Assembly: GCF_001513975.1 (NCBI RefSeq)
Contig: NZ_KQ947989.1
Coordinates: 1 to 64,000, forward strand
Direction: 5' to 3'
Source: Streptomyces curacoi
GTDB taxonomy: Bacteria > Actinomycetota > Actinomycetes > Streptomycetales > Streptomycetaceae
Length of the DNA stretch: 64,000 nt
Positions 9,524 to 16,990 of this stretch are shown here, piece after piece (within the stretch, counting starts at the first letter, position 1; the number at the start of each line of letters is the position of its first letter). The position numbers and the translations under genes were made by a program. The notes below the pieces were generated by a model that did no database searches, was not told the DNA's origin, and saw nothing but the letters and a program-made list of their open reading frames with translations.

Positions 9524-10900
9524 GTGACACGACCCAGGATCCTGGTGGTTGGCGCAGGCTTCGCCGGAGTCGGCTGCGTTCGCCGGCTGGAACGCAGACT
9601 CTCCCCCGACGAGGCCGAGATCACCTTGGTGACGCCGTCCTCCTACCAGCTCTACCTGCCGCTGCTGCCCCAGGTCGCCTCCGGCGTCCTGACGCCTCAG
9701 TCGATCGCTCTGTCGCTGCGCCGCAGCCGCAGGTACCGCACCCGGATCATCCCGGGCGGCGCCATCGGTGTGGACCTCGCGGCCAAGGTCTGCGTGGTGC
9801 GCACCATCACCGACCGGATCGTGAACGAGCCGTACGACTACATCGTGCTGGCCCCCGGCAGCGTCACCCGCACCTTCGACATCCCCGGACTCGTCGACAA
9901 CGCGTACGGCATGAAGACGCTCGCGGAGGCCGCCTACCTCCGCGACCACGTCATCTCCCAGCTGGACCTCGCCGACGCGAGCCAGGATCCGGCCGAGCGC
10001 GCCGCGCGGCTGCAGTTCGTGGTGGTCGGCGGCGGTTACGCGGGCACGGAGACCGCCGCGTGTCTGCAGCAGCTGACCCACAACGCGGTCAAGCGCTATC
10101 CGCGGCTCGACCCGAGCCTCATCAAGTGGCATCTGATCGACATCGCGCCGCGGCTGATGCCCGAGCTCGGCGAGAAACTGGGCCGGGACGCCCAGGAGAT
10201 CCTGCGCAGGCGCGGCATCGAGATCTCCCTGGGGGTGTCCATCGCGAAGGCGGGTCCCGAGGAGGTCACCTTCACCGACGGGCGGGTGATTCCCACCCGC
10301 ACGCTGATCTGGACCGCCGGCGTCGTCGCCAGCCCGCTGATCGGCACGCTCGGCGCCGAGACGGTCCGCGGGCGGCTCGCGGTCACCGCCGAGATGAACC
10401 TGCCCGGGAACGACGGCGTGTTCGCGCTCGGCGACGCCGCCGCCGTCCCCGACCTGGCCAAGGACGAGGAGGGCGCCATCTGCCCGCCCACGGCCCAGCA
10501 CGCCATGCGCCAGGCCAAGGTCGTGGCCGACAACGTCATCGCGACCCTGCGCAACCAGCCGCTGCGGCCGTACGAGCACAAGGACCTCGGGCTGGTCGTC
10601 GATCTCGGCGGCCGCGACGCCGTCTCCAAGCCGCTCGGCATCGAGCTGAAGGGCCTGCCCGCCCTGGCCGTCGCCCGCGGCTACCACTGGGGGGCGCTGC
10701 GCACCAACGTCGCCAAGACGCGCGTCATGACGAACTGGCTGCTCAACGCCGTCGCCGGGGACGACTTCGTGCGCACCGGATTCCAGTCCCGCAGTCCCGC
10801 CAAGCTGAAGGACTTCGAGTTCATCCACGCGTATCTGACGCCGGAGCAGCTGCGGGCGCACGTCGCCGGGCAGGACGGGCCCGCGGGGACGGCCGAGTGA
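9524..10900 (+). CDS. ndh: Type II NADH dehydrogenase (NDH-2)
   Basis: A 458-residue non-proton-pumping NADH:quinone oxidoreductase, a peripheral membrane flavoprotein of the respiratory chain. The N-terminal FAD site is VVGAGFAGVG (about residues 8-17); the central NADH site is VVVGGGYAGTETA; the second FAD motif is GVFALGDAA. The C-terminal ~60 residues carry the usual membrane-associating region. GTG 9524 is preferred because AGAAGGG lies nine bases upstream; an in-frame ATG at 9515 sits directly on that site. The gene is divergent from the secreted-protein operon. It runs before the FUSC gene with a 69-base gap. Confidence 0.9.
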   Translation: MTRPRILVVGAGFAGVGCVRRLERRLSPDEAEITLVTPSSYQLYLPLLPQVASGVLTPQSIALSLRRSRRYRTRIIPGGAIGVDLAAKVCVVRTITDRIVNEPYDYIVLAPGSVTRTFDIPGLVDNAYGMKTLAEAAYLRDHVISQLDLADASQDPAERAARLQFVVVGGGYAGTETAACLQQLTHNAVKRYPRLDPSLIKWHLIDIAPRLMPELGEKLGRDAQEILRRRGIEISLGVSIAKAGPEEVTFTDGRVIPTRTLIWTAGVVASPLIGTLGAETVRGRLAVTAEMNLPGNDGVFALGDAAAVPDLAKDEEGAICPPTAQHAMRQAKVVADNVIATLRNQPLRPYEHKDLGLVVDLGGRDAVSKPLGIELKGLPALAVARGYHWGALRTNVAKTRVMTNWLLNAVAGDDFVRTGFQSRSPAKLKDFEFIHAYLTPEQLRAHVAGQDGPAGTAE

Positions 10901-10969
10901 GGTGACGGCCTCGGGCGGGCCGGGCCGGGGGCGCGAACGGGGACGGAGCGGGAGAGAGAGTACGACGGC

Positions 10970-13213
10970 GTGAGGGCAGCGGGACGGCCGGTCCGGGCGC
11001 GGCTGCGGGACCGGGTCGCGGCGTCGGACCCCGGGCTGCTGCGGCTGACCGCCGGGCTGCGGACGGCGGGCGCGATCGCCCTCGCGGTCGCCGTGCTCGC
11101 GCTGCTGGGGACCGATGTGGCCCACCTGGTGGCGGGGGCCATGGCGGCGATGGTCGCCACCTTCGCCATCCGGGAGAAGCAGCGCGGGCAGCAGGCCGTC
11201 ACGCTCGCCCTGGGCCTGCCGGTGGCGCTGGCCGCCATGAGCCTGGCGGCGCTGCTGCACCGCCATCTGGTGGCCGGCGACCTGTTCTTCGTCGCGCTCA
11301 TCTTCTGCGCCGTCTACGGCCGCAGGTTCGGCGACCGCGGCACCGCGCTCGGGCTGATCGGCTTCCAGATCTACTTCGTGTCCCTCTTCGTCGGCGCCAC
11401 CGTCGCCGACCTGCCCGAGCTGTGCGGTGCGGTCGCCGTGGCCTTCGTCTGCAGCGCGCTGGTGCGTTTCGCCGTCGTGCCCGAGACGCCGACGGGAGTG
11501 CTGCGGCGGCTGCGCGCGGCCTTTCGCGCCCGGCTGGCCCAGCTGCTGTCCGCGCAGCTCGACCTGCTGGACGCCGGTCCCGAGGAGGCCGACCGGGCGC
11601 TGGAGCGTGTGCGCGAGGGCACCGCGCGCCTGCACGAGACGGCCCTGCTGATCCAGGGCCGGCTGGCGGAGGGGACCACCGACGAGGCGGTGGCCCGGCT
11701 CGTCCAGCGGCGCGTCGCGGACGCCGAGATCGCCGCCGAGCGTCTGGGGCTGGCGCTGCTGCGCGCCCGCGGCGCCGAGCGGGCGGACACGCTGGCCCTG
11801 CATCTGCCGGGCGCGCCCGTGCCCGCGGGCGGGCGGCTGCCCGTACGGGACGAGGCGACCGTCGCGCTGCGCCGTGATCTCAGGGCGCTGCGCCTGCTCG
11901 TCCTGCGTCCCGTCGGCCGGGCGCCCGGGGCCGCGCTGTCCCATGTCCGCAACCGGCTCCTCGGCTATCGCGACGAGGAGAGTCTGCCGGACGCGTCGCC
12001 CGCCGTGCAGGACGTCTTCCGGGGCATCGGCGAGGCCGCCCGCGCGGTCCTCGGGCTGCGGATCGCGCTCGACGGGCCGCAGGACGAGTCGGACGACACC
12101 CCCGCCACGGCACGCTCGCGCGAGGAGCTGGACGCCGAGGACGCCGTCCTCGACGCCGACGAGGAGGAGCCTCCGGAGGAGCCCACGGGGCTGCGGCGGC
12201 CCACCACGCGGGCCGCGGTGCAGGTCGCCGTGGGGTCGTCGCTGGCGATCGTCGGCGGTGAGCTGCTGTCCCGGGACCGCTGGTACTGGGCGGTGCTGAC
12301 CTGCTGGATCGTGTTCCTCAACACCGCTTCCACGGGCGAGATCCTGGTCAAGGGCTATCGCCGTCTGCTGGGCACCGTGCTCGGCGTCCTGGCCGGCATC
12401 GTGCTGGCGGGCGCCGTCGGCCGCCACACCTGGACGGCCTTCGCGCTGGTCCTGCTGTTCGTCTTCGCGATGTTCTACTCGGCGCCGCTCTCCTACACGC
12501 TGGTGTCCTTCTTCGTCACCGCGGCGCTGGGGCTGCTCTACACCCTGCTGCACACCTACAGCCTCTCGGTACTCGTGCTGCGCATCGAGGAGACGGCGCT
12601 CGGCGCGGCCTGCGGGGTGATCGCGGCCGCGTTCGTGCTGCCGGTGCGGACGGACCGCCGTACGAACGAACTCCTCGCCACCGTCCTGGACCGGCTCGGC
12701 GAGGTCACCCGCGGCGCCGTGGACCAGCTCAGCGGCGGGGCGCCCGTCGATCTGCTGGAGCAGGCCCGCGACCTGGACCAGGCGCTGGCCGATCTGCGGG
12801 CCGCCACGCAGCCGCTCACCCATCCGGTGACGCCGCTGCGGGCCCGGCGGGAGACCGCCCGCTATGTCGTCGCGCTGCTGGAGACCTGCGCGTACCACGC
12901 GCGTGCCCTGGCCGCGACCGCCGAGCTGCTGCCCACACATCCCTCGATCGCGGCGGACCCCCGGCTGCGCCGGGCCGCCGGGCGCATCGCGCACAACATC
13001 GAGGCGATCGCCGCCCATGTCACCGACGAGCACGCCACGGCCCGGATCGAGACGGGGCCGAGCATCGCCTCGCTCCTGGGACGGGCCGTCCCGGGCGCGC
13101 CGCGCTACGGCCGGGTCACCGACCGGGTCCTGCGGCATCTGCAGCGCCTGGACGAGGGGGTGGCCGGTCTGGCCCGTCCCCTGGAGGTGCCCGTGAAGCC
13201 ACTGGACAAGTGA
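10970..13213 (+). CDS. FUSC-family inner-membrane protein
   Basis: A 747-residue integral membrane protein with the duplicated layout of fusaric-acid-resistance/aromatic-acid-exporter (FUSC/AaeB) proteins. There is an N-terminal bundle of about six hydrophobic helices (30-160), a long hydrophilic Arg/Glu-rich domain (170-400) containing an acidic stretch near 370-400, a second helical bundle (410-560, with YWAVLTCWIVFLNT), and a C-terminal cytoplasmic helical domain. GTG 10970 has a GA-rich site (GGAGAGAG) upstream. Homologues export weak organic acids or shape the envelope; the substrate here cannot be told. It may be co-transcribed with ndh, but the gap leaves room for a promoter. Confidence 0.85.
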   Translation: MRAAGRPVRARLRDRVAASDPGLLRLTAGLRTAGAIALAVAVLALLGTDVAHLVAGAMAAMVATFAIREKQRGQQAVTLALGLPVALAAMSLAALLHRHLVAGDLFFVALIFCAVYGRRFGDRGTALGLIGFQIYFVSLFVGATVADLPELCGAVAVAFVCSALVRFAVVPETPTGVLRRLRAAFRARLAQLLSAQLDLLDAGPEEADRALERVREGTARLHETALLIQGRLAEGTTDEAVARLVQRRVADAEIAAERLGLALLRARGAERADTLALHLPGAPVPAGGRLPVRDEATVALRRDLRALRLLVLRPVGRAPGAALSHVRNRLLGYRDEESLPDASPAVQDVFRGIGEAARAVLGLRIALDGPQDESDDTPATARSREELDAEDAVLDADEEEPPEEPTGLRRPTTRAAVQVAVGSSLAIVGGELLSRDRWYWAVLTCWIVFLNTASTGEILVKGYRRLLGTVLGVLAGIVLAGAVGRHTWTAFALVLLFVFAMFYSAPLSYTLVSFFVTAALGLLYTLLHTYSLSVLVLRIEETALGAACGVIAAAFVLPVRTDRRTNELLATVLDRLGEVTRGAVDQLSGGAPVDLLEQARDLDQALADLRAATQPLTHPVTPLRARRETARYVVALLETCAYHARALAATAELLPTHPSIAADPRLRRAAGRIAHNIEAIAAHVTDEHATARIETGPSIASLLGRAVPGAPRYGRVTDRVLRHLQRLDEGVAGLARPLEVPVKPLDK

Positions 13214-13249
13214 CGGCACATCGGGGCGATACCGGGGTACGCGGAAGTC

Positions 13250-13471
13250 ATGACCGATGTCGTGGACTCAGACGAACTGCTGCGGCGCATGCAGCGCGCC
13301 CGGGCCTGTGCCCGGCAGGAGGAGCGGATATGGCGGGCGCGGAGCGAGAAGCTGAGGTCGGCCGACCCCGAGGGGGCCCGCGACGCCGCCGTACGGACAG
13401 TGGCCTACGAAGCCGTGCTCACGGTGCTGGAGGAGATCCTCACCCCGGGCAAGCACTACGAGGAGGCCTGA
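13250..13471 (+). CDS. Small conserved-looking helical protein of unknown function
   Basis: A 73-residue, highly charged protein (MTDVVDSDELLRRMQRARACARQEE...) predicted to be almost all helical, with a basic centre and acidic ends. No signal peptide, membrane segment or motif that I recognise. GCGGAAG precedes the ATG. It starts 36 bases after the FUSC gene on the same strand and ends before a non-coding stretch that holds a small-RNA candidate. Base composition is normal for a coding frame here. A real small gene is likely; no function is offered. Confidence 0.65.
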   Translation: MTDVVDSDELLRRMQRARACARQEERIWRARSEKLRSADPEGARDAAVRTVAYEAVLTVLEEILTPGKHYEEA

Positions 13472-13550
13472 GGGGCGGTGAAACACGGAGCGGAGTGAAA
13501 CCGGTCACGTACCCCGCTCTCAGCTACGCACAATCCCCGTAGATGGTTTA

Positions 13551-13650
13551 CCGTTCATCCATACGTGGTCACGGGGTGGACCGGATTCGTCCCCCGTGCA
13601 CCACCACCTACGGCCCTGGCTGGTCTCCCCCGTCCAGCCAGGGCTTTTTC
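13551..13650 (+). ncRNA. 6C-like small RNA with intrinsic terminator
   Basis: Two consecutive hairpins with C-runs. The first pairs GTGGT-CACGGGG (13565-13576) with CCCCGTG-c-ACCAC (13592-13604). The second pairs GCCCTGGCTGG (13613-13623) with CCAGCCAGGGC (13634-13644) around loop TCTCCCCCGT and is followed by TTTTT. This matches the layout I know for the actinobacterial 6C RNA (two stem-loops with CCCCC(C)GU), though each C-run here is five long. The rest of the 315-base gap (13472-13550 and 13651-13786) contains no gene. The RNA ends about 135 bases before a cNMP-binding protein gene. The 5' end is a guess. Confidence 0.6.
13613..13650 (+). terminator. Intrinsic terminator of the small RNA
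   Basis: Perfect 11-bp GC-rich stem (13613-13623 with 13634-13644), 10-nt loop, then TTTTTC. This is the most classical rho-independent terminator in the window. Confidence 0.85.
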
Positions 13651-13786
13651 ATACCCTCGGCGACGCGCCGCCCGCAGATCCCCGGCGGAAACCGCCCTCC
13701 GCCGAGGTGCTCAGCGCGGCGGCAGCGGCTGAAATGGACGCAGGGAAAGCCCCGGAACCCCAGTCGCCGGCGAGGAGCCCCGTGTC

Positions 13787-14242
13787 ATGACCAAAGCGAT
13801 CAAACTGCTCACCGCCCTTCCGCCGCCTCAGCGCGAGCGCCTGATGTCGCTGGCCCGGGAGGTCGCCTTCCCCGAGGACGCCCGGATCTTCGAGGCGGGC
13901 GGCACGGCCGACCGCTTCTGGGTCATCCGCTCGGGCGCCGTCTCCCTCGACCAGCGCGTGACGTCCCTGCAGCGGGTCACGGTCGCCAGCCTCGGCGCGG
14001 GGGACCTGCTCGGCTGGTCCTGGCTGTTCCCGCCGTACCAGTGGGACTTCGGCGCCGAGGCCTTCAGCCCGGTACGCGCCTACGAGTTCGACGCGGCGGC
14101 GGTGCGCCGGCTGTGCGAGGAGGAGCCGGCGCTCGGACTGTCGCTCGTGCGGCACGTCGCCGAAATCCTGGCGCACCGGCTGGAGATGACCCGGGGCAGG
14201 CTGATGGAGCAGTACGGCCAGAATCGGCGCAGTGTGCTCTGA
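13787..14242 (+). CDS. Stand-alone cyclic-nucleotide-binding (Crp/Fnr-type sensor) protein without HTH
   Basis: A 151-residue protein consisting of one cNMP-binding beta-roll (about 10-125: FEAGGTADRFWVIRSGAVSL, ASLGAGDLLGWSWLFPPYQWDFGAEAF) and the following helix. Crp/Fnr regulators continue for another ~80 residues with a helix-turn-helix; this one stops with no such domain. It therefore may sense a ligand but cannot bind DNA by the usual route. GAGGAG lies nine bases before the ATG. The sequence does not look truncated: the frame ends cleanly, three bases before the convergent MFS remnant. A 6C-like RNA lies just upstream. Confidence 0.82.
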   Translation: MTKAIKLLTALPPPQRERLMSLAREVAFPEDARIFEAGGTADRFWVIRSGAVSLDQRVTSLQRVTVASLGAGDLLGWSWLFPPYQWDFGAEAFSPVRAYEFDAAAVRRLCEEEPALGLSLVRHVAEILAHRLEMTRGRLMEQYGQNRRSVL

Positions 14243-14245
14243 GGC

Positions 14246-14499
14246 TCAGACGCGGTAGCGGCGCAGGGCCGGCACCGCGGCGGCCAGGCCCAGCATGAGG
14301 ACGACGACCAGCAGCCCGCCGCCCACGGTCGCCGTACGCGCGCCGAAGGCCGAACCCGCCGTGCCGTGCAGCACGTCGGCGAGGCGCGGCCCGCCCGCGA
14401 CCACGACCATGAAGACGCCCTGCATTCTGCCGCGCATCTCGTCGTCGGCGGCGGACTGCAGGATCGCCCCGCGGAAGACCGTCGAGACCATGTCGGCGA
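14246..14499 (-). pseudogene. C-terminal remnant of an MFS transporter
   Basis: About 84 codons match the end of a major-facilitator (EntS/TM-effector type) exporter: DMVSTVFRGAILQSAADDE, then RGRMQGVFMVVVAGGPRL, then a final hydrophobic helix and basic tail. The similarity starts abruptly at the last codons of lysE (stop at 14500-14502). Upstream in the same frame there is only arginine-rich noise antisense to nothing sensible. An MFS protein is about 400 residues, so roughly 80 percent is missing. The simplest reading is a deletion that joined the end of lysE to the end of this gene. Confidence 0.75.
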
Positions 14500-15114
14500 T
14501 CAGGCGCCCGCGATGAGCATGACGCCGAGCGCGATCATGGTCGCGGCGACCAGCCCGTCCAGGACGCGCCAGGCGGCGGGCTTCGCGAGGTGGCGGCTGA
14601 GCAGCCGCGCCCCGAAGCCGAGCGCGGTGAACCAGCACACGCTGGCGAGCACGGCGCCGAGGCCGAACGTCCAGCGCAGCGGGCCGCGGTCGGCGGCGAC
14701 GGTGCCCAGCAGGAACACGGTGTCGAGGTAGACGTGCGGGTTGAGCCAGGTCATCGCGAGACAGGTCAGCACCGCCCGCCGCCGGGACCCCGCCGCCTCG
14801 CCGTCCGTCAGCAGGGCGCCGCCCGGCCGGAACACCCGGCGGGCGGCGAGCGCGCCGTAGCAGAGCAGGAACGCCCCGCCGACCCACGCGACCGCCGTCA
14901 GCACCCCGGGCCACGCCACGACCACCGCGCCGACGCCGGCCACGCCCAGGGCGATCAGGAGCGCGTCGGACAGGGCGCAGATGCCGACGACGGCGAGGAC
15001 CGCGTCGCGGCGGATCCCCTGGCGCAGGACGAAGGCGTTCTGGGCGCCGATGGCGACGATGAGCGAGAGGCCGGTGCCGAATCCGGCGGCCGCGGCGGTC
15101 AGGGCGTTGGTCAT
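14500..15114 (-). CDS. lysE: LysE/ArgO-family amino-acid exporter
   Basis: A 204-residue protein with the five-to-six-helix LysE fold: an N-terminal hydrophobic helix followed by GAQNAFVLRQGIRRD (about 23-37), then further membrane helices and the conserved TWLNPHVYLDT (about 121-131). The family exports basic amino acids (lysine, arginine) and related metabolites. It is transcribed divergently from a LysR-type gene, exactly the lysE-lysG (argO-argP) arrangement, and the 83-104 base region between them holds repeated half-sites. The final codons run into the MFS remnant, but the Gly-Ala C-terminus looks natural. Confidence 0.88.
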   Translation of the reverse strand: MTNALTAAAAGFGTGLSLIVAIGAQNAFVLRQGIRRDAVLAVVGICALSDALLIALGVAGVGAVVVAWPGVLTAVAWVGGAFLLCYGALAARRVFRPGGALLTDGEAAGSRRRAVLTCLAMTWLNPHVYLDTVFLLGTVAADRGPLRWTFGLGAVLASVCWFTALGFGARLLSRHLAKPAAWRVLDGLVAATMIALGVMLIAGA

Positions 15115-15122
15115 GGCATCGA

Positions 15123-15177
15123 CGCTAAGGAAACGATCACTGCGAGTACAGCTAAAGATTCTTACGTATCCTTAGCG
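15123..15177. promoter_or_regulatory. Probable LysG operator region between lysE and lysG
   Basis: Three copies of the box CTAA(A/G)GA: CTAAGGA (15125-15131, plus), CTAAAGA (15152-15158, plus) and TCCTTAG (15169-15175, minus). The outer two extend to a perfect 9-bp inverted repeat CGCTAAGGA/TCCTTAGCG (15123-15131/15169-15177). LysR-type regulators bind such spaced dyads in divergent promoters, so this is the natural site for the LysG-like protein. Confidence 0.6.
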
Positions 15178-15218
15178 CTCGTGAAGAACTAGGGCTTGTG
15201 AAGACAGGGACGGCAGGG

Positions 15219-16130
15219 ATGGCGCGGACCGAGCTGACGGAGCTCCCCCTCGACCAGGTGCGGACGCTGCTCGCGGTGGTGGACGAGGGCACCTTCGACG
15301 CGGCAGCCGCCGCGCTGCATGTGACGCCGTCGGCGGTGAGCCAGCGGGTGAAGGCGCTGGAGCAGCGCACGGGGCGGGTGCTGCTGGTGCGGACGAAGCC
15401 GGTGCGGCCGACGGAGTCGGGCGAGGTCGTCGTCCGGTTCGCCCGCCAGCTGGCCCGGCTGGAGCGGGATGCGCGGGCCGAGCTCGGCATGAGCGGCGAG
15501 GGGGAGGCGACCCGGGTGTCGATCGCCGTCAACGCCGACTCGCTGGCGACCTGGTTCCTGGCGGCCCTCACCCGCGTACCGGAGGAGCCGCGGCTCGCCT
15601 TCGAGCTGCGGCGGGAGGACGAGAGCCGTACGGCGACGCTGCTGCGGGAGGGCCTGGTGATGGCCGCGGTGACCTCCTCGCCGGAGCCCGTGGCGGGGTG
15701 TTCCGTGCGTCCGCTGGGGCGGATGCGGTATCTCGCCGCGGCGAGCCCGGAGTTCGCGGAGCGGTATGCCGGCGGCTCGCTGCGGGACGCGCTCGTGCGG
15801 GCGCCGGTGCTGGTCTTCGACCGGAGCGACGACCTCCAGGACGCGTTCGTGCGCAGGCTGCGGCACGGGCGGACCGGCGCGAGCGCGGTACGGCACCACG
15901 TCCCCACCTCGGAGGGCTTTCTGTCGGCCGTGGCCGCCGGACTGGGCTGGGGCTTGATCCCTGAAGTGCAGGCGGAACCGCTCCTCGGGGACGGCCGCCT
16001 GGTGCAGCTCGCCCCGCAGCGGCCGGTCGACGTGCCGCTGTACTGGCAGCAGTGGAAGCTGGACTCCCCGGCGCTGGCCGCGGTGACGGAAGCGGTGACC
16101 GCCACGGCCGCCGAGGCACTGCGGGTCTGA
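15219..16130 (+). CDS. lysG: LysR-family regulator of the ArgP/LysG type
   Basis: A 303-residue regulator with an N-terminal winged helix (about 12-70: LPLDQVRTLLAVVDEGTFD, VTPSAVSQRVKALE) and a periplasmic-binding-like effector domain ending near 300. ATG 15219 has AGGGA eight bases upstream; a GTG at 15198 is possible but has a poorer site. Its place head-to-head with lysE points to activation of the exporter by intracellular basic amino acids, as for C. glutamicum LysG and E. coli ArgP. Family assignment is strong; the ligand is inferred from context only. Confidence 0.87.
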   Translation: MARTELTELPLDQVRTLLAVVDEGTFDAAAAALHVTPSAVSQRVKALEQRTGRVLLVRTKPVRPTESGEVVVRFARQLARLERDARAELGMSGEGEATRVSIAVNADSLATWFLAALTRVPEEPRLAFELRREDESRTATLLREGLVMAAVTSSPEPVAGCSVRPLGRMRYLAAASPEFAERYAGGSLRDALVRAPVLVFDRSDDLQDAFVRRLRHGRTGASAVRHHVPTSEGFLSAVAAGLGWGLIPEVQAEPLLGDGRLVQLAPQRPVDVPLYWQQWKLDSPALAAVTEAVTATAAEALRV

Positions 16131-16181
16131 GCGGATCGGGGCGGCTCGGCAGCGCTCCCAAGGGCGCGGGAACGCGGAGCA

Positions 16182-16880
16182 CTAGGCCGCAAGCTGGGCG
16201 GCCACGCTGTCCAGCAGCATCTCCAGCGCGGTCGGATAGGCACTGGTCACCATCCGGGTCGCCAGGAGGGGCGCCGCCTCGGCGATCCGGGGATAGGTGC
16301 TGCGGGGCAGCCGCGCGTAGGTCGAGCGCCACATGTCCTCGTCGGCGCGCAGCGACGCGCTCGGCAGCGCCAGCGACGCGGCGTCGAGCGCGGCGAAGGC
16401 CAGCGTCTGGTCGATGAAGGCGTGGTAGACGCGCACGGTGTCCGGCAGCGGGAGTCCGGCCGTGCGCAGGATGTCCAGCACGGCCTCGTCGGCGGCGAGT
16501 TCGTTGGCCCGGCCGGTGACGCGGCTCGTCGTCAGTACGGCGGCTTGCGGATGGGAGACGTAGGCGCCGTGGATGCGCAACCCGACCTCGCGCAGGTCCG
16601 CCCGCCACTCCCCCGTCGGCTCCCAGCCTTCCAGCGCCCGGCCGATGAGGGCGTCGCCGATGGCGAGGGTGAGGTCGTCCATGCCGCGGAAGTACCGGTA
16701 CAGCGTGCTCGGGTCGGCGTCGAGGGCCAGGCCGAGGCGGCGGGCGGTCAGGCCGGCGCTGCCGTGTTCGCGCAGCATGCGCAGCGCCGTCTCGACGATG
16801 AGCCGCTCCGACAGCACGGTGCCGCTCTTGGTGGGACGGCGGCGTCGCCGCTTCTCCTCCGGAACGACCGGTTTCGGCAC
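16182..16880 (-). CDS. TetR-family regulator with tetracycline-repressor-like C-terminal domain
   Basis: A 232-residue regulator with a basic N-terminal tail (EEKRRRRRPTKSG) and a TetR helix-turn-helix at about 28-75 (LREHGSAGLTARRLGLALDA, STLYRYFRGMDDL). The C-terminal ~150 residues form a helical ligand domain of the TetR_C type. It is transcribed away from the saccharopine-dehydrogenase-like gene at 16991. The 110-base divergent region carries a promoter overlapped by a 7-bp dyad, so it probably represses its neighbour and itself. Ligand unknown. Confidence 0.85.
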   Translation of the reverse strand: MPKPVVPEEKRRRRRPTKSGTVLSERLIVETALRMLREHGSAGLTARRLGLALDADPSTLYRYFRGMDDLTLAIGDALIGRALEGWEPTGEWRADLREVGLRIHGAYVSHPQAAVLTTSRVTGRANELAADEAVLDILRTAGLPLPDTVRVYHAFIDQTLAFAALDAASLALPSASLRADEDMWRSTYARLPRSTYPRIAEAAPLLATRMVTSAYPTALEMLLDSVAAQLAA

Positions 16881-16901
16881 CCTGCCCTCCCACGCTTATG
16901 C

Positions 16902-16939
16902 CAACGCCATTGACCTTACGGGAACGGGCGGCGTTGTAT
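16902..16939 (+). promoter_or_regulatory. Promoter with overlapping dyad for the saccharopine-dehydrogenase-like gene
   Basis: TTGACC (-35, 16910-16915), an 18-base spacer and TTGTAT (-10, 16934-16939) point towards the gene at 16991. The inverted repeat CAACGCC (16902-16908) / GGCGTTG (16930-16936) brackets the promoter and would place a repressor over both hexamers. The divergent TetR protein is the obvious candidate. Confidence 0.5.
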
Positions 16940-16990
16940 CTCCGGCGGGGCCCCACCACGTCGTAGACCTTCAGCCGAGGGAGTCTTGTC

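Noticed and set aside
9392..13219. A continuous open frame of over 1,200 codons on the minus strand, antisense to ndh and the FUSC gene
   Set aside because: Arginine/glycine/proline-rich low-complexity product with no domain, created by high third-position GC of the plus-strand genes; the plus-strand genes have clear families.
14502..14914. In-frame extension of the MFS remnant upstream through lysE
   Set aside because: The residues are arginine/proline noise opposite frame of lysE codons and show no transporter helices; the homology stops at the lysE end.
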